This document shows, in pieces, positions 17,610 to 25,682 of a stretch of 64,000 bases of DNA (the first letter of the stretch is position 1; each line of letters starts with the position of its first letter). The translations under genes and the position numbers were made by a program. A model generated the notes under the pieces. It was given only the letters and a program-made list of their open reading frames with translations. It was not told the origin of the DNA and did no database searches. Source of the DNA: an uncultured Bacteroidota bacterium (GTDB lineage: Bacteria; Bacteroidota; Bacteroidia; Bacteroidales; F082); the NCBI GenBank assembly GCA_903891085.1, contig CAITDJ010000131.1:1-64000 (forward strand). Direction: 5' to 3'.

Positions 17610-19376
17610 TCAGGACTGGTATTTGATTTTTTCATATAGTTTCACTAGTGAAGTAATCAATTCGACCGGTGATGAAAGAATCTGATAATGGTTTTGACCA
17701 AACATCTGAGGTAGATAATATTTTGCTGAAGCCTCAATAGCCAGGGCATAGGTATTGATCTGGTTCTCACTCAATTCGCGTAAGGCCTGTTTAACATCAT
17801 TGATACCATATTTCCCTTCATACCTGTCAAAATCATTGGGTTTTCCATCCGATATCAAAATGACCCATTTGTTTCTGGTTTTGCGGGCCTTGAGCAGCGA
17901 GCCGGAATGACGCAGCGCAGTTCCGATGCGGGTATATCCGGCGGGCTCTATTGAACCTACTTTGAATTTCGCCTTGTTCCAGTCTTCATCGAAAGGTTTC
18001 AAACTAAGATAATTGGAGAAATTTCGTGTTTTTGAATAAAAACAGTCAATAGAGAAATCGATCGAAAACTCATTGAGTATCTCGCCAAATAAAATGGCAA
18101 CCTGTTTTTCGACATCAATGATTCGGTTGCCGGCCGAATAGGCATCACTCGAAAGACTGATGTCGAGCAGTAATAAGATAGAAATATCTTTTTCTTTTTT
18201 TCGGTTCGACAGATAAATTGTTTCGATAGGTGTGTGTCCCGAATGCACGTCCACAAACAGATCAGTTACTGTATCAATATCAAAATCAGTGCCTTGTGTC
18301 TGTTTTCTGATTTGCTGAAGTTTGTTGTTGACATGCGTCAGCAATTTGCGCAATCCATCGAGGGTTGACCGGTTTTCTGCCAGTGTGTTTTTGTAATATT
18401 CAGTATTTATCTGGAAGTGGCGCTTTGTATAAAGTTTGCAATAGTGTGGCTTATAGGCTCTTTTCTTATAATCCCATTCATCGTATAGGATTGGATCACC
18501 TTCCATTTCAAGTTCGGAACTCTCTGATACCGATGTATTTTCGATAAAATCTGCCTGGTAAACGCTATGTGCCTGATCGTCAACACGCACCGTAAATTTC
18601 ATATTTAACTCGTCCAGTGCTTCCTGATGTTTCTCAAGGTCATCACTTCCATCGAAATCACGCCAAACGCCGTTGAATTCATCTGCTGTTTCCACTTTCT
18701 CGAAATTGTGATTTAATACATAATCTTCCTGTTGTTTTTTATCAACTGTAATATTCCTTATTTCCTCAACAGCTCTTGCTTTTAAAGTGGTTTGCGGAGA
18801 ATCGGGAATTGCTGTTCCGACGCGTTCATCAAATCTTTCTATTTTTTGGTCAGGATTGAAATCCTTGTCGTTGATCATCCATTTTCCATAAAGCCAACTG
18901 AAATCAACTATCTGGTTTTTGGATGAATATTCTGAAATCAGTTTTTTAAATGATTCATGTAATTCACCGGATGAAGGGTACTCCTGTAACAGGTTTTTTA
19001 TAACGGTTTCTGAAGAATCCAGGGCCGCTTTACGTGAAAGAAGTGATGATTGATTTTCATCAGATGACCAATTATGGTTTAGGTTGAGTTGTTCTGTCAG
19101 ATATAACACTCTGAAAAGATAAAATGACAGGTTTTGTTCCAAAGTTGGAAATATGGAGAATGAATTGGGTAAAAAGAAACTATGATTCTTATAGCCACCT
19201 TCGCGTTCTGCCGGGTAAATGTCAATCGACTTTCCGGTAATGGCACGGGCAATAATTGTTAGCCGGGCTGAAATATCGGATAATTTGACTAATGAATCAA
19301 GCGTTTGTTGTGATGCTTCCTTTTTGCTTTTGAAGTACCAGACAATTCTTCCGTAAATGAACTCGTCTAAAGCCAT
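17610..19376 (-). CDS. norD: NorD-type VWA protein, NO reductase activation
   Basis: A 588-residue protein with a C-terminal von Willebrand factor A domain starting at about residue 400. The MIDAS metal site is DISLSS at 405-410, with the later Thr in GYTRIGTALRH and Asp in ILISDGKPND. The N-terminal 400 residues are charged, without a signal peptide, so it works in the cytosol. NorD with the NorQ AAA ATPase is needed to mature the NorCB nitric oxide reductase, probably by inserting the non-haem iron. Six bases separate it from norQ. The pair resembles CbbQ/CbbO and other MoxR-VWA pairs, but the norC and norB genes just upstream identify it here. Confidence 0.9.
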   Translation of the reverse strand: MALDEFIYGRIVWYFKSKKEASQQTLDSLVKLSDISARLTIIARAITGKSIDIYPAEREGGYKNHSFFLPNSFSIFPTLEQNLSFYLFRVLYLTEQLNLNHNWSSDENQSSLLSRKAALDSSETVIKNLLQEYPSSGELHESFKKLISEYSSKNQIVDFSWLYGKWMINDKDFNPDQKIERFDERVGTAIPDSPQTTLKARAVEEIRNITVDKKQQEDYVLNHNFEKVETADEFNGVWRDFDGSDDLEKHQEALDELNMKFTVRVDDQAHSVYQADFIENTSVSESSELEMEGDPILYDEWDYKKRAYKPHYCKLYTKRHFQINTEYYKNTLAENRSTLDGLRKLLTHVNNKLQQIRKQTQGTDFDIDTVTDLFVDVHSGHTPIETIYLSNRKKEKDISILLLLDISLSSDAYSAGNRIIDVEKQVAILFGEILNEFSIDFSIDCFYSKTRNFSNYLSLKPFDEDWNKAKFKVGSIEPAGYTRIGTALRHSGSLLKARKTRNKWVILISDGKPNDFDRYEGKYGINDVKQALRELSENQINTYALAIEASAKYYLPQMFGQNHYQILSSPVELITSLVKLYEKIKYQS

Positions 19377-19382
19377 TTTTTT

Positions 19383-20162
19383 TCAGATCATGAGATTGGC
19401 CAGGTCGGTGAGCGCCTCAATAATTTCATCATCATCGCTTAAGGGCTCAATCACAGCGGTTTTCACTGAGAGTCGTTTTGGTAAACCACTATGAATCAGT
19501 TTTCCGGCATCAACCAATAAACGAGTCGATACGGTCTCAGTGAGCCCCAATTCTTTAAGATTCCTGATTTTATTGCCAATGGAAACAAGTCGTTTTGCTG
19601 TTTCTCCATCTACACCTGATTCGCTAATAAGAATTTCTGCCTCAAATTTCGCTTCCGGATATGTGAAAGTAACAGCAATAAAACGCTGCCTCGTAGAGGG
19701 TTTAAGTTCTTTGTATCCACGTTGGTAGCCCGGGTTGAAAGAAGCAACCAGCATAAAATCATCATGGGCTTTGAAAGTTTCACCAAGCTTGTCGATAAAC
19801 AGTTCTCGCCGGTGATCGGTAAGTGAATGGATCGCCACAATTACATCAGGCCGGGCTTCGGCAACTTCATCTAGATAAATTATAGCGCCTTGTTTTGCTG
19901 CTGTTGTCAATGGGCCATCTAACCACAAGGTTTCTGCACCCTTGATGATAAATCGTCCGATCAGGTCGGTTGATGAAGTTTCTTCATGGCAGCTGATGGT
20001 GATTAGTTTTCGTTTTAATGTATGTGCCATGAACTCAACAAATCGTGATTTACCGGTGCCTGTAGGGCCTTTTAAAAGTATCGGAAGTTTGTTTTTTGCA
20101 GCGTGTTCAAAAATCTCAACTTCTTTGTGAACCGGAACATAAAACGGCCTTGTTTGGGTCAT
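19383..20162 (-). CDS. norQ: NorQ-type MoxR AAA+ ATPase
   Basis: A 259-residue AAA+ ATPase of the CbbQ/NirQ/NorQ branch of the MoxR family. The Walker A is GPTGTGKS at 32-39 and Walker B AIIYLDE at 93-99. Further conserved blocks are TDLIGRFIIKG, LVASFNPGYQ (sensor 1 region) and KPSTRQRFIAVTF (arginine fingers). It is expected to work with NorD to assemble NorCB. The start is set at ATG 20162; the longer frame begins with TTG at 20168. It follows norB with a 112-base AT-rich gap and is close to norD (20-base intergenic distance counting to the ATG), so all four genes are probably one transcript. Confidence 0.92.
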   Translation of the reverse strand: MTQTRPFYVPVHKEVEIFEHAAKNKLPILLKGPTGTGKSRFVEFMAHTLKRKLITISCHEETSSTDLIGRFIIKGAETLWLDGPLTTAAKQGAIIYLDEVAEARPDVIVAIHSLTDHRRELFIDKLGETFKAHDDFMLVASFNPGYQRGYKELKPSTRQRFIAVTFTYPEAKFEAEILISESGVDGETAKRLVSIGNKIRNLKELGLTETVSTRLLVDAGKLIHSGLPKRLSVKTAVIEPLSDDDEIIEALTDLANLMI

Positions 20163-20280
20163 AATCAAACTGAATTAAAAATGGATTAGTTTATTCATCA
20201 TCAAAAAAAGAGTCGATATAATAATAATTCGAATTATACTATACCGGCTCTATGTTTAACATATATTATTTTATATGGAA

Positions 20281-21612
20281 TTAGTTTTGAATGGCTTCTT
20301 TCGAAGGTTGGCCATATTTGATGAATTCATAGATGTAGAAGCCTATCCCGGTTGCAAACATTGTTGCGCAGATAGCCAGCACGAAGAAATGAACTTCAAT
20401 TTCTTTTTGCACATCACCGAAATCCATGCCCATTTTTCGTTCAAGATAGACCTGGGCAACACCTGCTACACCAAAGGCTACCGTCATCCCCAGCATTCCG
20501 ATGTTTGAGAGCCAGAAAGCGAGCAATCCGGTGGTGCTGTCGTAGAGTTTTCTACCGGTCAGATTAGGTAAAGTATAACTGATAATAGCAAAAACGATCA
20601 TACCATAAGCGCCCCAGAATGCAAGGTGACCATGCATAGCCGTAACGAGTGTTCCGTGCGTGTACATATTGACCTGTGGCAAGGTATGCGCCAGACCCAG
20701 CAATCCTGCGCCAACAAATGAAGTGATGGCAGTGCCGAGTGTCCAGCTTAATGCGATTTTGTTCGGATGCTTTTTCTCGCCTTTGCGATACATACTTACC
20801 GCGAACAATGCCATAGCCAGAAAAGCGAGTGGTTCAAGCGCCGAGAAAATACCTCCAACAATCAACCAGGTTTTGCCTACACCTATATAATAGTAATGGT
20901 GTCCGGTGCCCAGAATACCTGAGATAAAGGTCAGTCCAACAATTACATACAGCCATTTTTCGATTACTTCCCGATCAACGCCTGTGATTTTAATCAAGAG
21001 AAAAGCGAGGATGCCACCCATAATAAGTTCCCAAACTCCTTCAACCCAAAGATGAACAACCCACCAACGGAAAAAGGAATCCATCGTTTGGTTATCAAAC
21101 CAGATCATGCCCGGAAGGTAGAGCAAAGCGGCAAAAACAAGTCCCATGGTGAGTACCAGTGAAGTGGTTGTTCGTTTTTTACCTTTATAAAGTGTAGTGA
21201 CAATGATTCCCAGAAAAGTAAGTACATTCACCACAACGAGGTAATCGAGTGGGCGTGGTATTTCGAGGAATTTACGGCCTTCCCAGTAATTAAAATGGTA
21301 ACCAATGATGGCAACTACACCAACCAGTGCAAGGCTTATAAGTTGAACATAGGCGAGTTTAACATTTACCAATTCGTGTTCTGCTTCTTCGGGGATGATA
21401 TAATAGGCTGCTCCCATAAATCCTGATAATATCCAGACAACCAATAGGTTGGTGTGTACAGCGCGGGCAGTGTTGAAAGCAATGAATTCGTGCAGTCCAT
21501 CAAATCCCATGTGGGCAAATGCCATTATGAATCCGTAAATAATCTGCAATGTCAGCAGGAGCATCGAAAGGGCAAAGAACCAATAGGCTAATTTTTGTGA
21601 GTTATATTTCAT
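20281..21612 (-). CDS. norB: Nitric oxide reductase large subunit NorB (cNor)
   Basis: A 443-residue membrane haem-copper oxidase relative with about 12 transmembrane helices, reducing 2 NO to N2O. All ligand positions are present. His53 (AVHTNLL) and His329 bind low-spin haem b, and His327 (AMHGHL) binds haem b3. His187, His238 and His239 (WWVVHLW, GTGHHYYY) and Glu191 bind the non-haem FeB. The spacing 187-238 and 239-327 is the same as in the Pseudomonas cNorB (207-258, 259-347). There is no N-terminal quinol-oxidase extension, which fits a cytochrome c-linked NorCB and not qNor. It lies 9 bases after norC. Role may be respiration of NO or detoxification; no nitrite reductase is nearby. 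Confidence 0.97.
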   Translation of the reverse strand: MKYNSQKLAYWFFALSMLLLTLQIIYGFIMAFAHMGFDGLHEFIAFNTARAVHTNLLVVWILSGFMGAAYYIIPEEAEHELVNVKLAYVQLISLALVGVVAIIGYHFNYWEGRKFLEIPRPLDYLVVVNVLTFLGIIVTTLYKGKKRTTTSLVLTMGLVFAALLYLPGMIWFDNQTMDSFFRWWVVHLWVEGVWELIMGGILAFLLIKITGVDREVIEKWLYVIVGLTFISGILGTGHHYYYIGVGKTWLIVGGIFSALEPLAFLAMALFAVSMYRKGEKKHPNKIALSWTLGTAITSFVGAGLLGLAHTLPQVNMYTHGTLVTAMHGHLAFWGAYGMIVFAIISYTLPNLTGRKLYDSTTGLLAFWLSNIGMLGMTVAFGVAGVAQVYLERKMGMDFGDVQKEIEVHFFVLAICATMFATGIGFYIYEFIKYGQPSKEAIQN

Positions 21613-21621
21613 GGTACAGTT

Positions 21622-22062
21622 TTATTTTAAATTATTAGTTGATTTATAGTCCGGTTTGGGTGGGAATCCGTTGAGATCGATATTCCCAATCCATTTGAAG
21701 AATTCGATAAGTTGTTCAACTTCTACTTCGTTAAAATTATGGGCTACCATTTTTCGACTTCTTGGCGCCCAGGGTACTTTTGATGACAAGACTGCTCTCA
21801 TATAGCCTTCACCACGACGTTCGACTACTTTGGTGAGTTCGGGGGCATAATAAGCGCCTTCACCAAGGATGGTATGACATCCCATACAATTGTTACTTTC
21901 CCATAGATGTTTTCCTGCAATAACATCTGCGGTAAGATTTTCTTCATGGGTACGTTTTGGGACTTCTTTTGTTAAGGAAGTCCACGATAATCCGAGGAAA
22001 ACGACAAACGTGATGATTGTCCCTCCCAGAAAAAACGTTCTTGCCTGACTTTTTGACAACAT
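21622..22062 (-). CDS. norC: Nitric oxide reductase cytochrome c subunit NorC
   Basis: A 146-residue protein with one N-terminal transmembrane helix (about residues 9-28) and a periplasmic cytochrome c domain. Haem is attached at Cys59 and Cys62 with axial His63 (NNCMGCHTILGEGAYYAPEL), and Met105 in RKMVAHNF is the expected distal ligand. GEGAYYAPELT is a typical NorC block. It delivers electrons to NorB. The gene is 63 bases downstream of the Rrf2 regulator, and that gap holds a 14-bp inverted repeat (22094-22107) that is nearly the same as one upstream of the regulator. Confidence 0.96.
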   Translation of the reverse strand: MLSKSQARTFFLGGTIITFVVFLGLSWTSLTKEVPKRTHEENLTADVIAGKHLWESNNCMGCHTILGEGAYYAPELTKVVERRGEGYMRAVLSSKVPWAPRSRKMVAHNFNEVEVEQLIEFFKWIGNIDLNGFPPKPDYKSTNNLK

Positions 22063-22093
22063 AAATTTTGGTATTAAGGTTAATAAATAAATA

Positions 22094-22107
22094 GGATAAA
22101 AATGTCC
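22094..22107. promoter_or_regulatory. Candidate Rrf2-regulator operator upstream of norC
   Basis: GGATAAAAATGTCC (plus strand) is an imperfect inverted repeat 31 bases before the norC ATG. It matches the site at 22607-22620 (GGATAAACATATCC) at 12 of 14 positions. Two such matches bordering a single regulator gene suggest a shared operator. Confidence 0.6.
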
Positions 22108-22125
22108 GAGATTAATGTAAAAAAA

Positions 22126-22560
22126 TTATATTGGGTTATTTGATAAAGTAAAATGTTCCATTTCAATTAGTTGTGCTATTGTCATTTCTTCAAGCATGAT
22201 TGCCAGATTTGTACGGATTGTGACATATTTATGGTGGATTGGACAAGGGTTCTCCCTTGAACAGGTGTTTAATCCTACAATGCAGCTTGTTGTGGATCCG
22301 TCACCGTCAATTGCATGGACTAATTGTTTCAGATTGAGTGTGTTAAAACTATGATACGCCATTTCAAAACCACCGGTAGCGCCTTTTGTTGAAAATATAA
22401 TATTGTGTTTGACTAACAGCTGAAGTATTTTGGCAGTAAATGCTAATGGCGAGGTGATTGCTTCTGAAATCTCTTTCAGATTCGAGCGTCTTCCTTTCAT
22501 AGATCGCTGTGCGATGAAAATGGTCGCCCTTATTCCGTATTCACAAGCTTTGGAGAACAT
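22126..22560 (-). CDS. Rrf2 family regulator, NsrR-like
   Basis: A 144-residue transcription factor. The N-terminal winged helix has MFSKACEYGIRATIFIAQ, SEAITSPLAFTAKILQLLV and STKGATGGFEM, the wing. Cys93, Cys100 and Cys106 (SCIVGLNTCSRENPCP) form the three-cysteine loop by which NsrR- and IscR-type regulators bind an iron-sulfur cluster. NO destroys or modifies that cluster in NsrR. The gene lies immediately upstream of norCBQD on the same strand, so NO-responsive control of that operon and of itself is the likely job. The ATG at 22560 is chosen over the TTG at 22569. The spacing 7 and 6 between cysteines differs a little from E. coli NsrR. Confidence 0.9.
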   Translation of the reverse strand: MFSKACEYGIRATIFIAQRSMKGRRSNLKEISEAITSPLAFTAKILQLLVKHNIIFSTKGATGGFEMAYHSFNTLNLKQLVHAIDGDGSTTSCIVGLNTCSRENPCPIHHKYVTIRTNLAIMLEEMTIAQLIEMEHFTLSNNPI

Positions 22561-22582
22561 ACTCTTCAATCATTATTTATTG

Positions 22583-22613
22583 CAAAAGTAACATTTATTT
22601 CAATTCGGATAAA
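22583..22613 (-). promoter_or_regulatory. Promoter of the Rrf2-nor operon
   Basis: On the minus strand TACTTTTG (22590-22583) matches TAnnTTTG. TTTA (22613-22610) lies exactly 19 bases upstream, at the -33 position. The start codon is 22 bases downstream of the -7 element. The -33 element is inside the inverted repeat 22607-22620. Confidence 0.65.
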
Positions 22614-22620
22614 CATATCC
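22607..22620. promoter_or_regulatory. Candidate operator over the -33 element of the Rrf2 gene
   Basis: GGATAAACATATCC (plus strand) has perfect 5-base arms GGATA/TATCC around a 4-base centre. It covers the predicted -33 element, which would allow repression by blocking RNA polymerase. It is nearly the same as the site before norC. Confidence 0.65.
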
Positions 22621-22659
22621 TAATTAAATATTAATTTTTACCCAATAATCCACATCATT

Positions 22660-23304
22660 TCAATAGGCAAATAATTCGCTTAATTTTGAGAGTATTGTAT
22701 GGCCACTCGATTCAAGTCTTATTCTCGATTGATGGCCACCGTCAAACAGCAGACATTTGCATCCTAACTCGTAAGCCACATCCGCGTCGTGCAGTGTATC
22801 GCCAATCAAAAGACATTCCTCAGGATTAAGTTTCATATGGTGAATGAGCTCTTTACCCCGCTCAATTTTTCCGGTTCCATAGTGATTGTCAATTCCGAAA
22901 GCTCCCTCAAAACAGCCCGAAATATTGTAGCGCAACAATAATTCGTTCAGCAGTTCCTGTTCCATGGCCGAAAGAACGACTTGTTTTATCCCCATTGATT
23001 TTAACGTTTTCAAAACCCGGGTAGATTCGGAGTGCAGACCGGCGTGTATTAAATGAGCCCGGTATAAATCCATGAACTGCATCGCTGGTATTTCGAACGG
23101 TTCTTTTTCGAAATTGAATCCTGCTTTTTCATAATAATCTTTTACCGGGAAAGTGAAAATTTGCTGATATCTGGTCTTGTCAATAACAGGGAGTCCCCTA
23201 TCGGTCAGCAGCAGATTTATTGCATTTACACACATATTCACATCATCGAGCAGCGTGCCATTCCAGTCCCATATTATAAGATTTATATTTTTTAATCGGT
23301 TCAT
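22660..23304 (-). CDS. HAD-family phosphatase, phosphoglycolate phosphatase-like
   Basis: A 214-residue HAD-superfamily hydrolase of subfamily IA. Motif I is IIWDWNGTLLDD with the nucleophile Asp (residue 12) and the acid/base position two residues later occupied by Asn. That substitution is unusual: the second residue is Asp in most active phosphatases. Motif II is VVLSAM, and motifs III and IV are IERGKELI and CLLIGDTLHDADVAYELG. A helical cap lies between motifs I and II. The closest named relatives are Gph/PGP-type phosphatases that remove phosphate from phosphoglycolate or other small metabolites. The gene follows the DUF2279 gene by 85 bases on the same strand. Confidence 0.8.
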   Translation of the reverse strand: MNRLKNINLIIWDWNGTLLDDVNMCVNAINLLLTDRGLPVIDKTRYQQIFTFPVKDYYEKAGFNFEKEPFEIPAMQFMDLYRAHLIHAGLHSESTRVLKTLKSMGIKQVVLSAMEQELLNELLLRYNISGCFEGAFGIDNHYGTGKIERGKELIHHMKLNPEECLLIGDTLHDADVAYELGCKCLLFDGGHQSRIRLESSGHTILSKLSELFAY

Positions 23305-23389
23305 TTACTGTAGTTTGTGATGATATTTATTAATGTTGTGCGAGTTGACTCCAACATATTGCAAGTGATTGATAAACAAATGGTCAAAA

Positions 23390-24325
23390 CTAAAAATAAA
23401 GAGGATAAAACCTAAGCTTCCCGTTTTCATCGACTTCGAGTGTAGGTAAAGGGATTTTAATGAAACTAATTACTTTGAATACAGTTTTAAGTGTTTTGTT
23501 TTTGGTTGGAATACGCCTTAAATCGATATCCGGGCTTAGGTAAAACTGGCGAACCCTTTCAAAATGGGGGATTGGATTACCATTGTATGATGTCGGATTA
23601 CTCATCGCACCGGTCATGCCATCTGCACCATATCCCACCGCCATATTAAGCCACTTCGGAAAACCTGATTCTTCGGGCAAGAATGAGTGAATGTTCGCCG
23701 TAAGCCAAAAAGTATGACCGTTGTAATCTTTTATTGTTTGCTGTATAGCATCTATTCCAAGTAGATCGGGCCTGTAACTTGCATAAGATGTCTGATGAAA
23801 AGAAACCTTCAGCGAGATGCGTTGTTCCTTCCAGATAAGCTGCTGGGAAACAAAAAGTGATGAACCCATGAAATTGGCAATCAAATCGCCTGAAGAAGCG
23901 CCCCATGCAGTTGAAAAACCATCCATCACTTCCACCATCGACAATCCTAAAAATCCTACAATTCCTGAATAAATAGCTGATTGTGTATTGTTTACACCTG
24001 ACCATTGCAGCATATCATTACAATAAAGTCCGAAATGATAGGCGGTGGTGGCATGTCCAAATTTATCAATTTGCAACCATTCTTTGTTGTCGTTGAAGAA
24101 ATGGAAATTACTCTGCGGATAGCCCTTGTACCAAACAAAATATAAACTCCCAGCGATTCCAACACAAATCGTTGAACCAGCAATAATGAAGGTATTTAGT
24201 CTTTTCTTATGAATTGCCGGACTGACAACCGTTTCAGATATTGATTGACCTGATACTGAATTCAGTGCCAGTGTGAGGAGCAACAGTAACAGGAATCGTT
24301 TCGGGAGCAGCAGGATAAAATTCAT
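23390..24325 (-). CDS. DUF2279 family envelope protein
   Basis: A 311-residue protein with an N-terminal signal peptide (RFLLLLLLTLALNSVSGQ) and a second hydrophobic helix (about 45-65). The DUF2279 signature follows: NFHFFNDNKEWLQIDKFGHA, then TTAYHFGLY and GASSGDLIANFMGSSLFVSQ. The second half contains beta-rich segments ending in LRFYPLYF, a terminal aromatic typical of outer-membrane proteins. The family is uncharacterised and common in Bacteroidota. It is located seven bases after the phosphohexomutase gene, at the end of the dapF-GNAT-mltG-mutase series, which points to an envelope-related role without specifying it. Confidence 0.82.
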   Translation of the reverse strand: MNFILLLPKRFLLLLLLTLALNSVSGQSISETVVSPAIHKKRLNTFIIAGSTICVGIAGSLYFVWYKGYPQSNFHFFNDNKEWLQIDKFGHATTAYHFGLYCNDMLQWSGVNNTQSAIYSGIVGFLGLSMVEVMDGFSTAWGASSGDLIANFMGSSLFVSQQLIWKEQRISLKVSFHQTSYASYRPDLLGIDAIQQTIKDYNGHTFWLTANIHSFLPEESGFPKWLNMAVGYGADGMTGAMSNPTSYNGNPIPHFERVRQFYLSPDIDLRRIPTKNKTLKTVFKVISFIKIPLPTLEVDENGKLRFYPLYF

Positions 24326-24332
24326 CTTTCTC

Positions 24333-25676
24333 TTATTGAATTGATGAAATAATCAGGTTAACTTCATCAATAACTGATGTGAGTTTTTCTTTGCTTTTTG
24401 CTTCAGCAATGAAACGTAAATATGGTTCAGTGTTTGAAGGGCGGATATTTAACCAATAATCCTTAAAATCGAGACGGTAACCATCGAAATCCATAAATGA
24501 TTCAGGGGAATCTTTTGCCGAAAAATGTTCCCTGATTGCCTCCATCGCCTCTTGTTTACGCTCAATTTTGTAATTGATTTCCCCTGAATTGAAGTAGGCT
24601 GAAATTTGACTGATCAAACCTGAAAGGGTGAGTCCTTCTTTTTTGAAGCTTGCCAGCAATCCCAACACAACTAGAGCGGCCAACAATCCCGAATCGGAAT
24701 AATAAAACTCCCTGAAATAATAATGACCAGCCAATTCACCACCAAAAAGACCATTTATTTCACGAAGTTTTCCGGCACCATAGGCCCTGCCAACACGCCA
24801 AGTTTCAACCTGGGCGCCAAATTTTGCCAGGTATTCACCTACTGCACGTGAACTGCGGATATCTTGTAAGACCTTTCCTTCCTGCTTTTTCTCCTCGAAA
24901 AAATAATGTCCCATCAGGGCAATTATCAAATCGGGCGAAACAAACTGGCCTTTTTCATCGATAAACATCACGCGGTCAGCGTCACCATCAAAAATTACTC
25001 CAATATCACATTGGTTGTGAAGCACAACTTCCTTGATTTGTTCCTGATTCTCAGCTTCCAGTGGATTCGGCTCATGACCCGGGAAATTGCCATCCGCTTC
25101 ATCATTGATATATAAAATTTTATCACCAAAAAGCCGGTGGCAGTAAAGCGAAGCCATCCCATTGCTGCAATCCATGCCGATTTTTAAATTGCTGATATCT
25201 TTTTTGTATCCCTCTAAAAACGCAAGATACGCTGATTTCACATCCACTTTTTTCACCTTACCCGGCTTTTGTACAATTTTAATTTCGGCAGTTTCGACCT
25301 CCTTTTCGATGGCATTCAATCCTGTATCATAACCAACGGGCAGGGCATTGGCTGCCGAAACCTTTAATCCATTGTGATTTTTAGGATTATGAGAAGCTGT
25401 GATCATCACCGAGGCCGGATATCCAAATTCAGCGGTAGCCCAATAAATAGTTGGTGTGCTTGTTGAACCGGCATCAGCCACCGAAGCGCCACTGTCGGTA
25501 ATCCCTTTGCATAAGGCATTAAACACTTCGTCTGACGAAATCCGACAATCACGACCAACCAGTATCATGTCGGCTTTCAGCACCTGAGGGAGAAAAAAAC
25601 CGATACGATACACATCATCCGCATCGAAATCCCTGTTCCAGACTCCCCGAATATCATAAGCCTTGAATGCTTTCAT
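24333..25676 (-). CDS. Phosphomannomutase/phosphoglucomutase
   Basis: A 447-residue alpha-D-phosphohexomutase that interconverts hexose 6- and 1-phosphates (mannose and/or glucose). The N-terminus AFKAYDIRGVWNRDFD, the phosphoserine loop TASHNPKNHNGLKVS and the metal loop DGDADRVMFID are clear. The sugar loop GGELAGHYYFREFYYSD has the GEMSGH-like form of bacterial ManB/AlgC enzymes, and the phosphate loop is RPSNTEPYLRFIAEA. This sugar loop sets it apart from GlmM at 14368. It should supply sugar nucleotides for glycan synthesis. Gaps are six bases to mltG upstream and seven to the DUF2279 gene downstream, so it is co-transcribed with them. Confidence 0.93.
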   Translation of the reverse strand: MKAFKAYDIRGVWNRDFDADDVYRIGFFLPQVLKADMILVGRDCRISSDEVFNALCKGITDSGASVADAGSTSTPTIYWATAEFGYPASVMITASHNPKNHNGLKVSAANALPVGYDTGLNAIEKEVETAEIKIVQKPGKVKKVDVKSAYLAFLEGYKKDISNLKIGMDCSNGMASLYCHRLFGDKILYINDEADGNFPGHEPNPLEAENQEQIKEVVLHNQCDIGVIFDGDADRVMFIDEKGQFVSPDLIIALMGHYFFEEKKQEGKVLQDIRSSRAVGEYLAKFGAQVETWRVGRAYGAGKLREINGLFGGELAGHYYFREFYYSDSGLLAALVVLGLLASFKKEGLTLSGLISQISAYFNSGEINYKIERKQEAMEAIREHFSAKDSPESFMDFDGYRLDFKDYWLNIRPSNTEPYLRFIAEAKSKEKLTSVIDEVNLIISSIQ

Positions 25677-25682
25677 ACTTGT

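Noticed and set aside
22063-22125. FNR/DNR-type TTGAT-N4-ATCAA box before norC
   Set aside because: No matching palindrome exists in the gap; only the GGATA...TCC repeat is found.
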